Positions 42,263-52,032 of a stretch of DNA of 63,609 nucleotides are shown piece after piece. How positions within the stretch are numbered: position 1 is the first letter of the stretch; every line of letters begins with the position of its first letter. The notes under the pieces are model-generated. The model was given only the letters and a program-made list of their open reading frames with translations. It made no database searches and was not told the DNA's origin. Origin of the DNA: a virus. The position numbers and the translations under genes were made by a program. The DNA lies in the IMG/VR virus record IMGVR_UViG_3300042892_001063, positions 1-63,609 of that record; one strand, 5' to 3'.

Positions 42263-43681
42263 CTATCCGTAACGGAATAATACGAAGTTATTTGCACCAA
42301 GAGTACATACACATCTTTCAGATAAGAAGTTAACCTCCATTGCATCCAAGTCGCTTGTGGCAGCACCACCCGCAGAACCTGTAATCCAAGTTTTGTATCT
42401 TCTATCCTCAGCCTCAGATGCACGGTATCTCACGTGTAAGAAAGGTCGTTTTGCGTTTTTACCCATAATTTGGTCATACACTGAAGTAGAACCGGCAGGA
42501 ACCATAAGACCTGTAATTGTACCTGTCGCAGTACCTGCGGTAGTATTCAATCCACCTCTCATAGTTGGGTCATTTAGATATTTCCAATCAGATTTGTAGA
42601 AATCATAACCTCTACGGAATCCTGTGAAACCTAAATTAAGAGCCATATTCACATCATTATCGAATAAACCATAAGATGCAGCACCTGAAGCAGAAGTTCC
42701 ATTGTACCCGTTCAAAGTAGCCAACATATTGTCAATGTCGAAACTTAAACCTCTATTTACGAAAACAACGTTTTCTTCAATAGCTCCTTGTTTGTCCAAA
42801 CGAGAAACGATAGAATCCCAATCAGATAAAGAAGTTGGTGTACCACCACCCCATACGTTACCTCTGTTGTTTACAACATAGAAGATACCTTGAGACCCGA
42901 TGTAACCTGCTGTTTGAGCACCACCACCTGTAGCGGCAGGAACTGCTTCAATCATTGCAGTTTCGATGTAGTCTTCAAAACGTAAACGAGTTTCGTGCTC
43001 TGATTTCAAATACCACAAGTAACCTGTAGCACCGTTCTCAGTAGTAACTTCAACCCATCCGATTTGAGCCATATCAGACCCATTAACCGCATATTTATCT
43101 TTTAAGATAATAGGGTTGTTGCTGTAGATGTCATCTTCAGCTTCCAAAGAACCAACCATTCCGTTAGTACCTTTTTTGAACTCAGAACCATAAATGAATA
43201 CAGTACAAGCAGTAGATACAGCAAAAGATTGTCCTGTTGCCTCGTAGTAAGCTACTGTGAAAGTAGTTGCTGAAGGAACCGCAGTAACGATTGCTTTGTT
43301 GAAAACACCTGATGCATTGTTTTGAATCATTAATGTTTGTCCAACTCTAATTGCGATGTAAGTAACACCTGAATCAGCTACCGTAAAAGTTGCTGTGTTA
43401 GCGTTAATTGCTCCCGCAGAAGTACAGCTTGTGTACTTAATGTGAAGACGACCTTGTTCTGCCCATTTGATTTGGTCAGAGTTAGAAGGCATCTCTGCAC
43501 CTACCATTCTCAAGAATGATGCGATGGTTCTATTACCATAACGCTCGAACTCTTTTTCGTAAGTATCAGGAAGATACTGATTCAAAAAGTTAAAGTTGGT
43601 AATATAGTTTGTCTGTAACGCTACTTGCTCCGCTGACGGTTGTAATGCATAAGTAGGCGTTCCTAATAAGCCATTTGCCAT
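42263..43681 (-). CDS. Major capsid protein (HK97-like)
   Basis: This 472-aa protein lies after portal and scaffold genes and has the expected length. NFLNQYLPDTYEKEFERYG (about 33-51) and later DIYSNNPIILKDKY and GYLWYLKSEHETRLRFEDYIE match the capsid proteins of crAss-like and related podoviruses. A strong terminator follows, as expected for the most abundant protein. HK97 fold is inferred from family. Confidence 0.8.
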   Translation of the reverse strand: MANGLLGTPTYALQPSAEQVALQTNYITNFNFLNQYLPDTYEKEFERYGNRTIASFLRMVGAEMPSNSDQIKWAEQGRLHIKYTSCTSAGAINANTATFTVADSGVTYIAIRVGQTLMIQNNASGVFNKAIVTAVPSATTFTVAYYEATGQSFAVSTACTVFIYGSEFKKGTNGMVGSLEAEDDIYSNNPIILKDKYAVNGSDMAQIGWVEVTTENGATGYLWYLKSEHETRLRFEDYIETAMIEAVPAATGGGAQTAGYIGSQGIFYVVNNRGNVWGGGTPTSLSDWDSIVSRLDKQGAIEENVVFVNRGLSFDIDNMLATLNGYNGTSASGAASYGLFDNDVNMALNLGFTGFRRGYDFYKSDWKYLNDPTMRGGLNTTAGTATGTITGLMVPAGSTSVYDQIMGKNAKRPFLHVRYRASEAEDRRYKTWITGSAGGAATSDLDAMEVNFLSERCVCTLGANNFVLFRYG

Positions 43682-43703
43682 TTTAATTAATTTTTAATTG
43701 TTT

Positions 43704-44831
43704 TTAAACTCTTTTTATACTGCGAATTTTTAGACCTTTACCCGAATCAGGATTTATCGCTTTTACCTGCATTCCATCCGTTGATTTTGTAACTTGAGGA
43801 ACTCTGTTTTCAGACATTTGAATATTTTTAATGCCTTTCATAGTACCCTCTGTCGCATCTGCTTGCCCTTGTTCATAAAAGAACTTTGCAAACCTCTCAG
43901 GATTCATAGCTACAGCTAATGACCTATGATAACCTGACGCATCTTTAATCAACCCTTGCTCATCTAAAAACTTGTTAATAAAGTTTGCAGGTGTGGCTTG
44001 AGCTTTCTTAAGTTCGTTGGCATCTCCGGGATTGAAAGTGATTCGTTTATCATTAACATTGAACTCAAAACCTTTGAACTCTCCGCTAAATACTTCATCA
44101 GACTTTTGGTTAAACCAACTTCTTTTTCTTTCATTCTCTTCTTCAACAGTCTTCGCTTGCTTAGTATATTGCTTATAGCTTTCATAAATTTCTTTTTCCT
44201 CATCAGGAACAAATGCGGTACTTGACTCAAGTGGCACTTTATACTGTTCTTTTTGATTATTAAAAAATTTCTTTGCTTCAGCAACAGCCTTTTTAGTTGT
44301 AATCTTAATTCTTTTAATATGCGTATCATCATCGATGTCTTCATCGTAACGATAATCATCCATCAAAGAATCAATATCATCTTCATCAAGCCCCTCTTGA
44401 GTGGCTGATAAATAACTTTTAAGTAACTTTTCAGGTTCCATAGAATCAAAATCTTTTTTAAGACTTAAAAAATCCTCGAACCCCCTTCCGGTTTCTTTTT
44501 TATATTTCATATAAGCAGCCACATCTTCAGGTAAAGCCTCAGCTTCCTGTCTCTCTGACATTAACTCATCAAATGAATTAATTTTCTTATTATATCTTTT
44601 TCCAATATATGAAAGAACTTGGTCATCATCTAACTCAGGAGCTTTATATTCTTCTTGAACTTGAACAGATTCTTGAACTTGAATAGGTTCTTCAATTTGA
44701 ATTTGAATAGGCTCTTTACCTTGTTCTCTAACATCTTGAAATTGTTGCTCGTGTTTATCAAGTAATTCTTGTTCAACTTGAGCAGTACCTTTTTCTTCTA
44801 TACCATCTAATACTCTGACTTTCATTTCCAT
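43704..44831 (-). CDS. Probable scaffolding protein
   Basis: This 375-aa protein is very acidic and helical, with Gln/Glu/Val repeats (EPIQIQIEEPIQVQES) near residues 40-60 and a basic C-terminal end. Composition, position between portal and capsid, and size fit a scaffold. Start is supported by the context TCAAATCAAATGG and an upstream TAGCTTTG box; the second ATG two codons on is an alternative. Confidence 0.7.
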   Translation of the reverse strand: MEMKVRVLDGIEEKGTAQVEQELLDKHEQQFQDVREQGKEPIQIQIEEPIQVQESVQVQEEYKAPELDDDQVLSYIGKRYNKKINSFDELMSERQEAEALPEDVAAYMKYKKETGRGFEDFLSLKKDFDSMEPEKLLKSYLSATQEGLDEDDIDSLMDDYRYDEDIDDDTHIKRIKITTKKAVAEAKKFFNNQKEQYKVPLESSTAFVPDEEKEIYESYKQYTKQAKTVEEENERKRSWFNQKSDEVFSGEFKGFEFNVNDKRITFNPGDANELKKAQATPANFINKFLDEQGLIKDASGYHRSLAVAMNPERFAKFFYEQGQADATEGTMKGIKNIQMSENRVPQVTKSTDGMQVKAINPDSGKGLKIRSIKRV

Positions 44832-44873
44832 TTGATTTGATTTTAATTTGATTTAATTTTTTACAAAGCTATA

Positions 44874-44881
44874 CAATTTTT
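44874..44881 (-). promoter_or_regulatory. Late -7 promoter box (TAGCTTTG)
   Basis: The plus strand reads CAAAGCTA, giving TAGCTTTG on the minus strand, 43 bases before the scaffold gene start. It would add transcription for scaffold and capsid. Confidence 0.5.
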
Positions 44882-44890
44882 TTGACATTA

Positions 44891-47326
44891 TTAACGTGGC
44901 TCAAATTCAGATAAATCAAAGCCATCTAAACTATCTTCGTTTGATTCAAAATTCAATGGTGGAAGGTTGTTTTTACGTTGGTCTATTAATTTCGATTGCT
45001 CTGTATTTTGTTGACTAATACGCTTAGCCTTAGCTACTTCTCTATCTTGCTCACGTTTATCTAACGTACCCATTTCCATTCCGTGAAGCTTCTCGTTATA
45101 CATAAACTCTTCAGCCATTAAATGTGATTTTAACTCAGCTTGAACTTGCATAATCTTAATATCATACTCAGCCTCCATCTGTTTTAACTGCATTTTTGTC
45201 TGCAATTCAGCTTGCATTTTCTGTATAGCAGTCTGTCCTGCCATTTGTTGAGATTGTAATTGCTGCTGAGCCATCATAGCTTGTTTTTGCATTTCCATTT
45301 TTTCTTCTCTATCTTGCTTCTTAACTCTTTTTTGTTTTAACAATTGATTTGCAAGTTTAAGATTTCTGATTTCACGAATATCAATAGCGTCTTCAAGATT
45401 AATATCTCCTTTAGATAAAGCCATTTGAATGTTTCCTTCAAGTTGTGCTTTTTGCTCTTCGTCAGGCGCAACTTCAATAAATATACCAAAGTCATAAATA
45501 TAAAGGTCTGCTATATCTTTCAATATAGAAACATTATATTTACCTATCTGATTAATAAATTCATCTTTAAAATCAGAGTATTCTAAAATATCTCCAATTC
45601 TATAAGTCAATGCTTCTGCCATTGAACGATAAATATATAAACCACCCTCAAGTATATGACGAGTAGCTGTGTTTGAATTTAAAGCTGCTAACTTCTGTAA
45701 TCCAACTAATGAATTAGGGTCAGGAGTCGAGCCATCTCTTGCTTCATTAAGTCCTGTTACAGTTCTAATCATATCCATATAGTGATTATAATTAGCTATA
45801 AGCATTTGTGTCTTACCTGTTCCTGCATTAGAACTTAATTGAGTAATAGGTATTTTAGCATTATTAAAATCCCCATCCCCTGTAAAACTTCTACCGATAA
45901 CAGAACCTGTTTGGAAGTATAGTCTTAGAGCATCTTCAGGATTATATGCTGCTCCATTGCCTAAGTCAACTTCATTAAGCCCGTCTGCATCAATAAACAC
46001 ACCATCAGGTACAACACGATTAATTACTTGTTGCAGTTTTAAATGCGTAATTTGAATAAGGTCAGCAAAAGGTATCATTCTACGAACTGTAGATTCAATA
46101 GCTCCTTTATACATACGAGGTGCTGATGCGATGTAATTTGGCAATGCGTGTTGAGTAGCTGATTTTGGTCTTACCATATTCTCAGACAATCTCCATTGTA
46201 AAAGTATATTAGTTCCCATAACCATAATTCCTTCGTACCAAACATCGATAGTCTTTTCAATCTTTTCAAAATTACCTTCTTCCATCATCTCGCTTGGAGG
46301 ATTGAAAGTATCGTCTTTTGCTATAAGTCGAGAGCCACCATTATCAAGTATCTTTTTCTTGTAAACTATTTTCTTAGTAGTCTTGTAGTTAAAATACATT
46401 AATGTACAAGTATCTCTTGAGAATACACTATTCTCATAAAATTGAGCTACATTAAAATAATCATACCAACCTTGACTATATTGAGTAATTTCTTGTAAAT
46501 CGTCTTTTGTAAGATTTTGGTCAATCTTCATTAATTCAGTAATCGCCATAGTTTTGATTTCTCCCCAATAGAAACAATCTCTAAAGTAAGGGTCTTCAGT
46601 ATAACTATATACTACATTTGCAGGGTCAACATAAGAAATCTTAACTCCTGTTCCTTGAAGAAACTCGTGCTTTGCTATAGATATACCGAGAACAGTGGCA
46701 TCATAATCAAGTCTTTTACGAATATCATCGTAATGATTTTCATCAAACATTGTATTTATGGCAGTCTCTTCAGCAATCTCAATTGCAGGTTTATAATTAA
46801 GCTGCATATACAATGATAATTCTTCATCTGTTTCAGGAAGTTTATCAGGGTCCATTGTAAAGGCATTAACTCCCGACTTTTCTTTTATGATTTTTAATTC
46901 AGGTTTTGCAAGCATTTGACCTTCAATTGAATCTTGATACTTACTTCTTTTAGATTGAGACATAGCGTCTTGCGCATATACCTTAACTTTAAATAATCTA
47001 TCAGACATTCCATTAACAACAATGTCAACGAACTTAGGGATAACAGGAACCGGAGTCCAATCTAAATTTAGATATGATAAATCTCCATCAATAGCCAATT
47101 CATTTTTATATTTAGCAACTGATTGCTCTCCTCTTGCATAAAGTCTAAGTCTGTGAAATTCTTTCCATTGACCATAATATCTACAATTATTTCCATCCTT
47201 TCTAAACCATTCGTAAGAAATTGCATTTCCCACTAACAAACCAAACTCCTGAGATGCTTTTTCTGTATCAGTAGCTAATTGGCTTGGGAAAGAAGCTGCC
47301 TTTATGTCTATTACTATATTCTTCAT
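44891..47326 (-). CDS. Portal protein
   Basis: This 811-aa protein follows terminase and a homing endonuclease. It has the mostly helical organisation of large podovirus portals (NYKPAIEIAEETAINTMF, then NYNHYMDMIRTVTGLNEARDG). Residues about 680-790 form a Met/Gln-rich coiled coil (MAQQQLQSQQMAGQTAIQKM). The coiled extension could form the long portal barrel. Order and size make the call fairly firm. Confidence 0.75.
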   Translation of the reverse strand: MKNIVIDIKAASFPSQLATDTEKASQEFGLLVGNAISYEWFRKDGNNCRYYGQWKEFHRLRLYARGEQSVAKYKNELAIDGDLSYLNLDWTPVPVIPKFVDIVVNGMSDRLFKVKVYAQDAMSQSKRSKYQDSIEGQMLAKPELKIIKEKSGVNAFTMDPDKLPETDEELSLYMQLNYKPAIEIAEETAINTMFDENHYDDIRKRLDYDATVLGISIAKHEFLQGTGVKISYVDPANVVYSYTEDPYFRDCFYWGEIKTMAITELMKIDQNLTKDDLQEITQYSQGWYDYFNVAQFYENSVFSRDTCTLMYFNYKTTKKIVYKKKILDNGGSRLIAKDDTFNPPSEMMEEGNFEKIEKTIDVWYEGIMVMGTNILLQWRLSENMVRPKSATQHALPNYIASAPRMYKGAIESTVRRMIPFADLIQITHLKLQQVINRVVPDGVFIDADGLNEVDLGNGAAYNPEDALRLYFQTGSVIGRSFTGDGDFNNAKIPITQLSSNAGTGKTQMLIANYNHYMDMIRTVTGLNEARDGSTPDPNSLVGLQKLAALNSNTATRHILEGGLYIYRSMAEALTYRIGDILEYSDFKDEFINQIGKYNVSILKDIADLYIYDFGIFIEVAPDEEQKAQLEGNIQMALSKGDINLEDAIDIREIRNLKLANQLLKQKRVKKQDREEKMEMQKQAMMAQQQLQSQQMAGQTAIQKMQAELQTKMQLKQMEAEYDIKIMQVQAELKSHLMAEEFMYNEKLHGMEMGTLDKREQDREVAKAKRISQQNTEQSKLIDQRKNNLPPLNFESNEDSLDGFDLSEFEPR

Positions 47327-47329
47327 ATT

Positions 47330-47992
47330 TTATATGTGTTTCCAAGTTTTTCTATTAACAATACATAGTATGTTAGTTTTAGATACATTAAAAATTTTAC
47401 ATAATTTTCTTGAACTAATTTTTTTATTATGTAACGTTCTAATTTCTAAAACATCTGAATCAGTTAATTTTGAAGATAAACTATTTTCTCCTCTATTAGC
47501 AGACTCTTTCATTTTTTCTTTTGTTTCTTCAGATGCTTTCTTACCCCAATTAATATTCTTTTCTCCTAATTGAGCTTCAGACATTTTCTTTTTTGTTTCT
47601 TCAGAAACTTTTTTTCCTTTATGAAATTTAGATATTGTATTTCTATGTTCTTCCGATATGATTTTTCCTATATTCGGAATGCTCATTTTTATTTTAGCTT
47701 CTTCTGTATGCTTTATTCCCAATACTCCATCTCCTCCTAAAGTAATATTACATAATGTTCCGCCATCTATTTTTCTTTTATGTAAGGATATAAATTCAAT
47801 TTCCTTTTGTTTAGCATATTCATATTCTATTTCATCAAATAAAATTTCTACTTCATAATCAGTTTTACCAATTATATTATTCCAATGAATATTTCTATGC
47901 GTTTTAGAATATGCTCTTTTAATATCTTTTGCTATTCCTATATAAAATGGAACATTTAAGTCTTTTCTTATGTGCCTATATACGTATGCCAT
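47330..47992 (-). CDS. GIY-YIG homing endonuclease with NUMOD3 repeats
   Basis: This 220-aa protein begins AYVYRHIRKDLNVPFYIGIAKD, a GIY-YIG core with diverged first motif. Repeated NUMOD3 segments follow (EEAKIKMSIPNIGKIIS, EETKKKMSEAQLGEKNINWG) and a C-terminal helix-turn-helix (SSRKLCKIFNVSKTNIL). Such proteins cut near their own insertion site. It shares one base with the terL stop and ends four bases before the portal start, a precise insertion. Confidence 0.85.
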   Translation of the reverse strand: MAYVYRHIRKDLNVPFYIGIAKDIKRAYSKTHRNIHWNNIIGKTDYEVEILFDEIEYEYAKQKEIEFISLHKRKIDGGTLCNITLGGDGVLGIKHTEEAKIKMSIPNIGKIISEEHRNTISKFHKGKKVSEETKKKMSEAQLGEKNINWGKKASEETKEKMKESANRGENSLSSKLTDSDVLEIRTLHNKKISSRKLCKIFNVSKTNILCIVNRKTWKHI

Positions 47993-50238
47993 TATTTAAT
48001 TAATTGACTTGTTGAACCATCATTAGAATACCTTGCGAAGTTAATACTTATTTTTGAATCTTTTTTCTCCGGCATATATAAATGCTTCTGATTAGCCATA
48101 ATAGCTAATCCTGAGCTAATAGATGCATCGAATTTGGTTCTATCGTTAATATCAAACTTTGCCCAATCTTCTAATGTTCTTGTAAACGGCATTGTGCCCA
48201 TAGCATCACTATCTCTATAGTCTCCTGTGAAATCTATACCCACATATTTCTCTATGTAAGATTCAATTGCAGAAGCGTGAGATTGTTTAACATCTTCAGA
48301 AGAGTTAGGTATCCCTCCAAGTTCTCGTTCTGTTTTTGATAATTTGTTATATTGCTTGTCGGGTCTATTAAGACAATACTGTCTGTACCCTCTATTTTTA
48401 AAATGATACAATAATCGAGGTTTATTGTTTTCAATTAGAATTGGCATACCATAGAACACACACGCCATCAAGACCTCCTCAAAGAATATCTCCGCAGTTT
48501 GTGGTCTTGCAATATATTCTAAGAAAAATTCATTTGAAGGAGCGTCATCCATATTAAATTTAGTAAGTCCGTGTAAAGAACCATTTGAACCTCTACCTCC
48601 AACTACTGCTGATATATCATAACTATCGCAACCAAATGACCCAATGTGTTCATTGCCGGGGCATTTCATTCCATTTCTTGAGTGTACGTTATTTTGTAAG
48701 TGTTTTGCAGGAGTCCAACTAACTCTAAACCTTCCCCTTGTATCAGGAGTAAATATAACAGTAGTATCTTTCATACCATCTTTCCAATGAAATGAACCAC
48801 GAGTAATATAATGTTCTTTTATCAAACTATCATTGTAGTCAATCTGTTGGTATATTTTTGTAAGGTTAAATAGAGATTGCTTACTTTCATCTCTAAATGC
48901 GTGAGACGTAGTTCTTGGAAACTGTCTGTAATACTCATTTAATGCGTCAGCATCATTTTTAAGGGAGTCAACTTCATTTTGCCAATAGTCAATAGCTCCA
49001 TCTTTAATCATTATATCGTCTATACCTAAAATTGGGGCTTCAGGCTTTGTAAATACGGGCATACCATATTTATCTATAAATCCTTCCATATTCCATTCCA
49101 TAGGAATAAATAAAGCATACAGTCCGCTTTTTGTTTGTCCATTAGCATTTCTTTTAGTGGCTGATGAATCCTCAAATATATCTTTATAATTTTGACCCCC
49201 TTTAGATAATGCATTTGATGTTGAACCCATCATACACTTACCAATGATTTTAGAACCTAAACGCAAACAAGTTTTAGTTACTCGCCAATTCTCTTTAATA
49301 TTTTGAGGCTTAGTCCATTTTGCACTCTCATCGTGAGCTAAGAATAATAATTTTTCTCCATCATAAGAGTTATCATCTGTATTCTTCCAATCTATTGATG
49401 TATCTAATCCTTCGATAATATCAGACTCTATGTCAAACATATTTTTCTTAGTAATCTTTGATGCAGGTATTCTATAAGATAATTCTGTCTTAGGTTTATC
49501 CATACCATCCATAATAGGCTTAAAGAAAAAAGGCAATCTACTGTTAATAGGAACTACCTTATCTGTAAACATTTTTTTAGCATCAGGTCCTGTTTTTGAT
49601 AAGATACCAACCCTCGCATCTTTTGCAAGAGTTCCTATATTAATACATTCTGAAGACGACATAAATGAAAATCCTGAACGTCTAATCTTTAGATATATCA
49701 TTCCAAAACTTCTCGAATCTGCTTTGCACGCTTCCCAAAAAATCCAAAAGATTCTATTAGCTTCACGAAAGTCAGGATACCCCACATCGATACTTGACCA
49801 TTGAAGGTACATATAGTGAGAGCCTGTTATGTAGGTAGGAGTTCCATTATTCATAAACCAAAAACCTGATTCTCTATAGTCAAATTCTTGTTCTATATAA
49901 TCAACCCACATATTTTTAAATTCAGCGGGCATTTCATTCCATTGAAAAATTGATTGTATTCTTGAAAGCTGTTTCGGTAAAGGTTCTCTTTCCCAATATT
50001 GCTTTGGTTTTGAAGCGTCTCTTTTATAACAATCTTTAGGGGTTTTAGGTAAAGCAACGTAAATACCTGATATGTTAAGTATCTCTCCAATCTCTCCTGT
50101 CTTTGATATTACTATTACATCATATTGGTCGTTATATCCATACAACCAAGACTTATTACTGTTTTTAGCGGTAATAGAACCTTTAGGTATATAGTTTTCA
50201 GCTATAGTGTATATGCTATTTTGACCTTCTTTCTGCAA
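47992..50238 (-). CDS. terL: Terminase large subunit
   Basis: This 748-aa protein packages DNA into the head. KIRRSGFSFMSSSE (about 170-183) occupies the Walker A place but lacks the usual GK[ST]; KLLFLAHDESAKW (about 294-306) is Walker B with the catalytic Glu; GSTSN (about 344-348) is the coupling motif. The nuclease half has GCDSYDIS (about 536-543) and later VGIDFTGDYRD. It overlaps the upstream small gene by 23 bases. Confidence 0.85.
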   Translation of the reverse strand: MQKEGQNSIYTIAENYIPKGSITAKNSNKSWLYGYNDQYDVIVISKTGEIGEILNISGIYVALPKTPKDCYKRDASKPKQYWEREPLPKQLSRIQSIFQWNEMPAEFKNMWVDYIEQEFDYRESGFWFMNNGTPTYITGSHYMYLQWSSIDVGYPDFREANRIFWIFWEACKADSRSFGMIYLKIRRSGFSFMSSSECINIGTLAKDARVGILSKTGPDAKKMFTDKVVPINSRLPFFFKPIMDGMDKPKTELSYRIPASKITKKNMFDIESDIIEGLDTSIDWKNTDDNSYDGEKLLFLAHDESAKWTKPQNIKENWRVTKTCLRLGSKIIGKCMMGSTSNALSKGGQNYKDIFEDSSATKRNANGQTKSGLYALFIPMEWNMEGFIDKYGMPVFTKPEAPILGIDDIMIKDGAIDYWQNEVDSLKNDADALNEYYRQFPRTTSHAFRDESKQSLFNLTKIYQQIDYNDSLIKEHYITRGSFHWKDGMKDTTVIFTPDTRGRFRVSWTPAKHLQNNVHSRNGMKCPGNEHIGSFGCDSYDISAVVGGRGSNGSLHGLTKFNMDDAPSNEFFLEYIARPQTAEIFFEEVLMACVFYGMPILIENNKPRLLYHFKNRGYRQYCLNRPDKQYNKLSKTERELGGIPNSSEDVKQSHASAIESYIEKYVGIDFTGDYRDSDAMGTMPFTRTLEDWAKFDINDRTKFDASISSGLAIMANQKHLYMPEKKDSKISINFARYSNDGSTSQLIK

Positions 50239-50500
50239 ACCCTTGTTTTGTATTAGTTATACCTCCTCCTTTTTCAGCTAAATCTAAACTTTCTCTTTCA
50301 GATTCTATTCTATTAAGAATCTCGAATGCGTCAAAGATAGCCAATTTCTTTGTAGCCGCTGCATTTTTTAGTTTATCAGCAGACAAGTCATCTCCTTCCA
50401 TATCAGGATTTAAGATTGATTCTTCTGCTACTTTTATAAGTTCTAATACTGCTTTATGTCCCGCAGCAATAATCTTTAATTTTGTTTCTCTATTCGTCAT
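50216..50500 (-). CDS. Candidate small terminase subunit
   Basis: This 94-aa protein is helical (TNRETKLKIIAAGHKAVLEL) and acidic in the middle, directly upstream of terL, overlapping it by 23 bases. Position and size suggest TerS, but no helix-turn-helix is obvious. Confidence rests on location. Confidence 0.5.
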   Translation of the reverse strand: MTNRETKLKIIAAGHKAVLELIKVAEESILNPDMEGDDLSADKLKNAAATKKLAIFDAFEILNRIESERESLDLAEKGGGITNTKQGFAERRSK

Positions 50501-50504
50501 AATG

Positions 50505-51071
50505 CTATCTATAAAACATTACATATACCATTCTACCTTCTTTCCAACCTGTATTTGGATATTTACTATGAAAATAATTAGAAGGATACATAAGGGCACG
50601 ATTTGGTCTATAACCTACTACGGAGTGTAAATCCCAATTATCTAAATTATTTGCTTCGTCTAAAAGAAACCTATCAGCCTCTTCATTAGAAACATCTAAT
50701 GGCATTTCATAACCTACGTCTTTGTGTCTCCAAAAAGCGGTTCCGTGAAGTCCTTCTTTTGTTGATGGAGATATATATAGCACAAGTGCTCTTTCGGGTC
50801 TAATATCGCCTACTTTTGAGTCTGCGTGGATTCTCCAATCGGTATCGAACTCTTCAGTTGCCACTCTAAAGAATCCTAACAAACATTCTCTCTGTACTCC
50901 ATCTATAGCAGATAGCTTTCCAACAATATATTCGTCAAAGTCTTTATTGCTATACTGCACCCAAAACCTCTTATCTCCCACTTCAACTTCTTGAAATTGA
51001 TTGTGGAATAAATTATCATAAACCTCTTGATAAACATTCGGTTCCAAAAAATCATCTACAATATTTATCAT
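50505..51071 (-). CDS. 2OG-Fe(II) oxygenase
   Basis: This 188-aa protein has the H-x-D pair His82/Asp84 (RIHADS), the distal His168 (YFHSKYP) and Arg180, the iron and 2-oxoglutarate ligands of the superfamily. Beta-helix context (RALVLYISPS, GTAFWRH) agrees. Such genes are common in aquatic phages; the substrate could be protein, DNA or a metabolite. It overlaps the upstream gene by four bases. Confidence 0.8.
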   Translation of the reverse strand: MINIVDDFLEPNVYQEVYDNLFHNQFQEVEVGDKRFWVQYSNKDFDEYIVGKLSAIDGVQRECLLGFFRVATEEFDTDWRIHADSKVGDIRPERALVLYISPSTKEGLHGTAFWRHKDVGYEMPLDVSNEEADRFLLDEANNLDNWDLHSVVGYRPNRALMYPSNYFHSKYPNTGWKEGRMVYVMFYR

Positions 51072-51631
51072 AGCTTCATTGTTATTTGATGTTCATACAT
51101 ACGATATAGTTTTTCTCCGTCAACAGTAAATTCATATTCACTATCAGGAGTAAAACAAATAAAGTCATCTTTTTTAATTCCTTTACTTAATAGATATTCG
51201 TTTGGATAAACCATCTGTCCCATTAAAGGCTCTTCGGTACAAAATTTCTCTATATAATAATCTGTAGCAGAAATTGGTCTTACAAAGCAATACTTATCAT
51301 AAGCATTCCAAGTGTCGCCTTTCTTATACATAAAGAATTGGTCTGTCTCTATAAAGAATAAGTCATCTCTAAAAAAGCTTTTTCCGCTTTTTTGACGACC
51401 TCTCATATCGTTGTAGTATTTAAATGCATTATGATGCACTAAAAGAGTGTCTCCTATTGAGATAGGACCGGTGTACCCTACGGGAAGTTCGACAACTTCA
51501 GCATATCTATTAGAAAACTTATGGTCTTCCTCTGAGGTACTAACTATAAAGTCAGTACCACCTATGTCTCTTGTATTATCGTAACGCTTCCCATTCATAG
51601 GCTTTGCTATAAAGTAGAATGGAGATTTCAT
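51068..51631 (-). CDS. Conserved aquatic-phage protein, beta-barrel type
   Basis: This 187-aa protein has VELPVGYTGPISIGDTLLVHHN (about 47-68, GDTLLVHHN being the core) and GKSFFRDDLFF (about 83-93). The strand-turn pattern recalls GroES-like barrels and the family is frequent in marine and freshwater phages. No activity is established. It overlaps the 2OG oxygenase by ATGA. Confidence 0.6.
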   Translation of the reverse strand: MKSPFYFIAKPMNGKRYDNTRDIGGTDFIVSTSEEDHKFSNRYAEVVELPVGYTGPISIGDTLLVHHNAFKYYNDMRGRQKSGKSFFRDDLFFIETDQFFMYKKGDTWNAYDKYCFVRPISATDYYIEKFCTEEPLMGQMVYPNEYLLSKGIKKDDFICFTPDSEYEFTVDGEKLYRMYEHQITMKL

Positions 51632-51858
51632 TAAAAGTCTATATTAAATTCGATTGAAATTGGAACTGTAAAGGTAAACTCTTTCCACAAGACTACCTCT
51701 TCTTTTTTATTAATAATGTAAATTAATATAGCTCCTGTCTCAGAATGTCTTTTAATATGATGAATCTCGTTTGAATCTCCAAGTATTTTTTGACCAACTA
51801 TATAGTGCATTGCACCGCTTTTATAGTCAGGTCCGATTGATATTTTTCTTATATCCAT
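51631..51858 (-). CDS. Small beta-rich protein
   Basis: This 75-aa protein (RKISIGPDYKSGAMHYIVGQ) looks like a small beta domain and is not recognised. Its start is supported by the leader TTAAATCAAATGG. It is coupled by one base to the next gene. Confidence 0.6.
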   Translation of the reverse strand: MDIRKISIGPDYKSGAMHYIVGQKILGDSNEIHHIKRHSETGAILIYIINKKEEVVLWKEFTFTVPISIEFNIDF

Positions 51859-51870
51859 TTGATTTAATTA

Positions 51871-52032
51871 TTATTCTTTATTATAAAAAGTTCTACTTTC
51901 AAAATCAAAATAAGGATTTTCAAAATATTCAGTTAATAATTCATCTATTGTAATTTCATTTTCTAACAAGTGCACTTCTACCCTTGCTGAATATAAAAAT
52001 TCGCCTGTAATTTTATTTATAATTGTTTTCAT
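51871..52032 (-). CDS. Small acidic protein behind tail fibre gene
   Basis: This 53-aa protein begins KTIINKITGEFLYSARV and ends with an acidic, aromatic stretch (LLTEYFENPYFDF). It starts directly at the end of the tail fibre gene with no gap. It could be a fibre assembly factor; this is inferred from position only. Confidence 0.55.
   Translation of the reverse strand: MKTIINKITGEFLYSARVEVHLLENEITIDELLTEYFENPYFDFESRTFYNKE

Noticed and set aside
43964-44359. 131-aa alternative frame inside the scaffold gene
   Set aside because: It overlaps the scaffold frame completely, is Lys/Leu/Met-rich as expected from frame shift of acidic helices, and has no leader.
47992-50238. Programmed frameshift between terL and neighbours
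   Set aside because: The gene overlaps are ordinary stop-start overlaps with own ATG codons; no slippery heptamer with a following stem was found.
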